NCBI GenBank assembly: GCA_002433595.1
Contig: DJIL01000027.1
Span: forward strand, 1 to 31,477
Reading direction: 5' to 3'
DNA from: a bacterium UBP8_UBA6595
Lineage (GTDB): Bacteria; Margulisbacteria; Marinamargulisbacteria; UBA6595
Length of the DNA: 31,477 bases
Made by a program: the position numbers and the translations under genes. Below the pieces are notes generated by a model that did no database searches, was not told the origin of the DNA, and saw only the letters and a program-made list of their open reading frames with translations. Positions 30,884 to 31,477 of this stretch are shown piece after piece (position 1 is the first letter of the stretch; every line of letters starts with the position of its first letter).

Positions 30884-31477
30884 CCGTCGTAGTTAACGTA
30901 TTTTTTATTTTACGAACAGTGGTTCTACCCGTAGATGAAAATTGAATCGAGGAAGTCTTTTCTGAAGGGCACGAGGATTGTTTAAGGTCTAACCATAATT
31001 TTTTGTTTTTTTTAATAAAACATATTGATACATGGTCATACGTATATGGTTTAAATGTTTGATCGGTTACCGCATCTAGCAACTTTTGGACATTATCCTC
31101 GTCTACTTCTACTTTGGGTAGAATAGTTATCGACGCTGGTTTTCTTTGTCCGGATTTAGGATAATCAAGTTCAATTACTGTAAGATTTTTAAGTTCTTGT
31201 ACAGCAGGAGAATCAAAAAGTTCATGCAAACTACTACCGTACGTATTATCAAATAACACTACAACTTTTTGACAATTTTCTAGTATTTTTAAAATCTCAC
31301 TTTTAAATTGTTCTTTGGGCGACGGTGAGGTCGGTTCCGGGGTAACTTTCTGGATACTAATGTTTTTAATTTTATACCGCTCATTTTTATTCTCGGGCGG
31401 CGGTGGCGGTGGCGGGTATTTGGGCGGTGGCGGGTATTTGGGCGGTGGCGGTGGCAATTGTGTGGGCAGCTGACTGG
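30840..31477 (-). CDS. Hypothetical protein with Pro-rich tandem repeat, 5'-partial
   Basis: The frame is open to the right edge, so the true start lies beyond the window; the in-frame TTG at 31457 is not convincing. About 211 residues are seen. The visible N-terminal part is KYPPPP repeats followed by a run of prolines. A possible alpha/beta domain follows (EILKILENCQKVVVLFDNTY, then LTVIELDYP, then VSICFIKKNKKLWLDL), ending in a Ser/Thr/Lys-rich tail. No family is recognised. The AT-rich body contrasts with the GC-rich repeat and with the adjacent recombinase, suggesting different origin or relaxed selection. The last 44 bp overlap the end of the recombinase gene on the other strand. Confidence 0.7.
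   Translation of the reverse strand, partial: SQLPTQLPPPPPKYPPPPKYPPPPPPPENKNERYKIKNISIQKVTPEPTSPSPKEQFKSEILKILENCQKVVVLFDNTYGSSLHELFDSPAVQELKNLTVIELDYPKSGQRKPASITILPKVEVDEDNVQKLLDAVTDQTFKPYTYDHVSICFIKKNKKLWLDLKQSSCPSEKTSSIQFSSTGRTTVRKIKNTLTTTAKQTRHDTASSARW
31414..31449 (-). repeat. 18-bp tandem repeat encoding KYPPPP
   Basis: GGGTATTTGGGCGGTGGC occurs twice in perfect tandem (31414-31431, 31432-31449). On the coding (minus) strand each unit encodes six residues with the motif KYPPPP, and flanking GGCGGT triplets extend the proline run on both sides. It is a typical slippage-prone minisatellite in a coding region. Confidence 0.9.

Overview
The window is a compact stretch of bacterial chromosome from a diderm (two-membrane) organism. 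An LptD-like protein, a periplasmic amidase, a very large signal-peptide-bearing beta-rich protein and an ArnT-type glycosyltransferase all point to an outer membrane that carries lipopolysaccharide. No tRNA, rRNA, insertion sequence or CRISPR array was found. Several proteins have no family I recognise, and the gene order matches no model organism I know. An uncultured candidate phylum, for example one related to Margulisbacteria, is plausible, but that is a guess from general character and not from a diagnostic gene.

Layout from left to right. A partial Pro/Gln-rich protein of unknown function runs in from the left edge. hisE follows on the minus strand. A plus-strand run carries aroC, dnaB, an lptD-like gene and an N-acetylmuramoyl-L-alanine amidase (2.2-8.3 kb). 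Two minus-strand envelope-related genes come next: a Gfo/Idh/MocA sugar dehydrogenase and a 1595-residue putative outer-membrane protein with SprA-like repeats (8.3-14.1 kb). After queE there is an AT-richer regulatory cluster (14.8-16.9 kb) with a phage antirepressor (KilAC)-like gene, a small HTH gene, a stand-alone response-regulator receiver, and a CI-like repressor whose S24 domain lacks the usual catalytic serine. mutL-hemC, rpmG, a SemiSWEET transporter and pepA occupy 16.9-21.6 kb. A UDP-galactopyranose-mutase-like flavoprotein and an ArnT-family glycosyltransferase (22.1-25.3 kb) are flanked by two orphan disordered minus-strand proteins. xseA-xseB-ispA-nadC-udg form a tight operon (25.7-29.5 kb). 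A degenerate M15-peptidase-like protein, a XerC/D recombinase and a partial proline-rich minus-strand gene reach the right edge.

Two global properties stand out. First, at least a dozen start codons lie only 6-11 bases after a good -10 hexamer (TATAAT, TACACT, TACAGT, TATACT) with no Shine-Dalgarno sequence, so leaderless transcription looks common; a few genes (pepA, the CI-like repressor, the orphan at 25.2 kb) instead have clear GGAG-type ribosome binding sites. Second, seven of eight convergent gene pairs overlap or nearly touch at their 3' ends, leaving almost no room for intergenic terminators. The most system-like novelty is the 14.8-16.9 kb regulatory cluster, which resembles a phage immunity switch joined to a two-component receiver.
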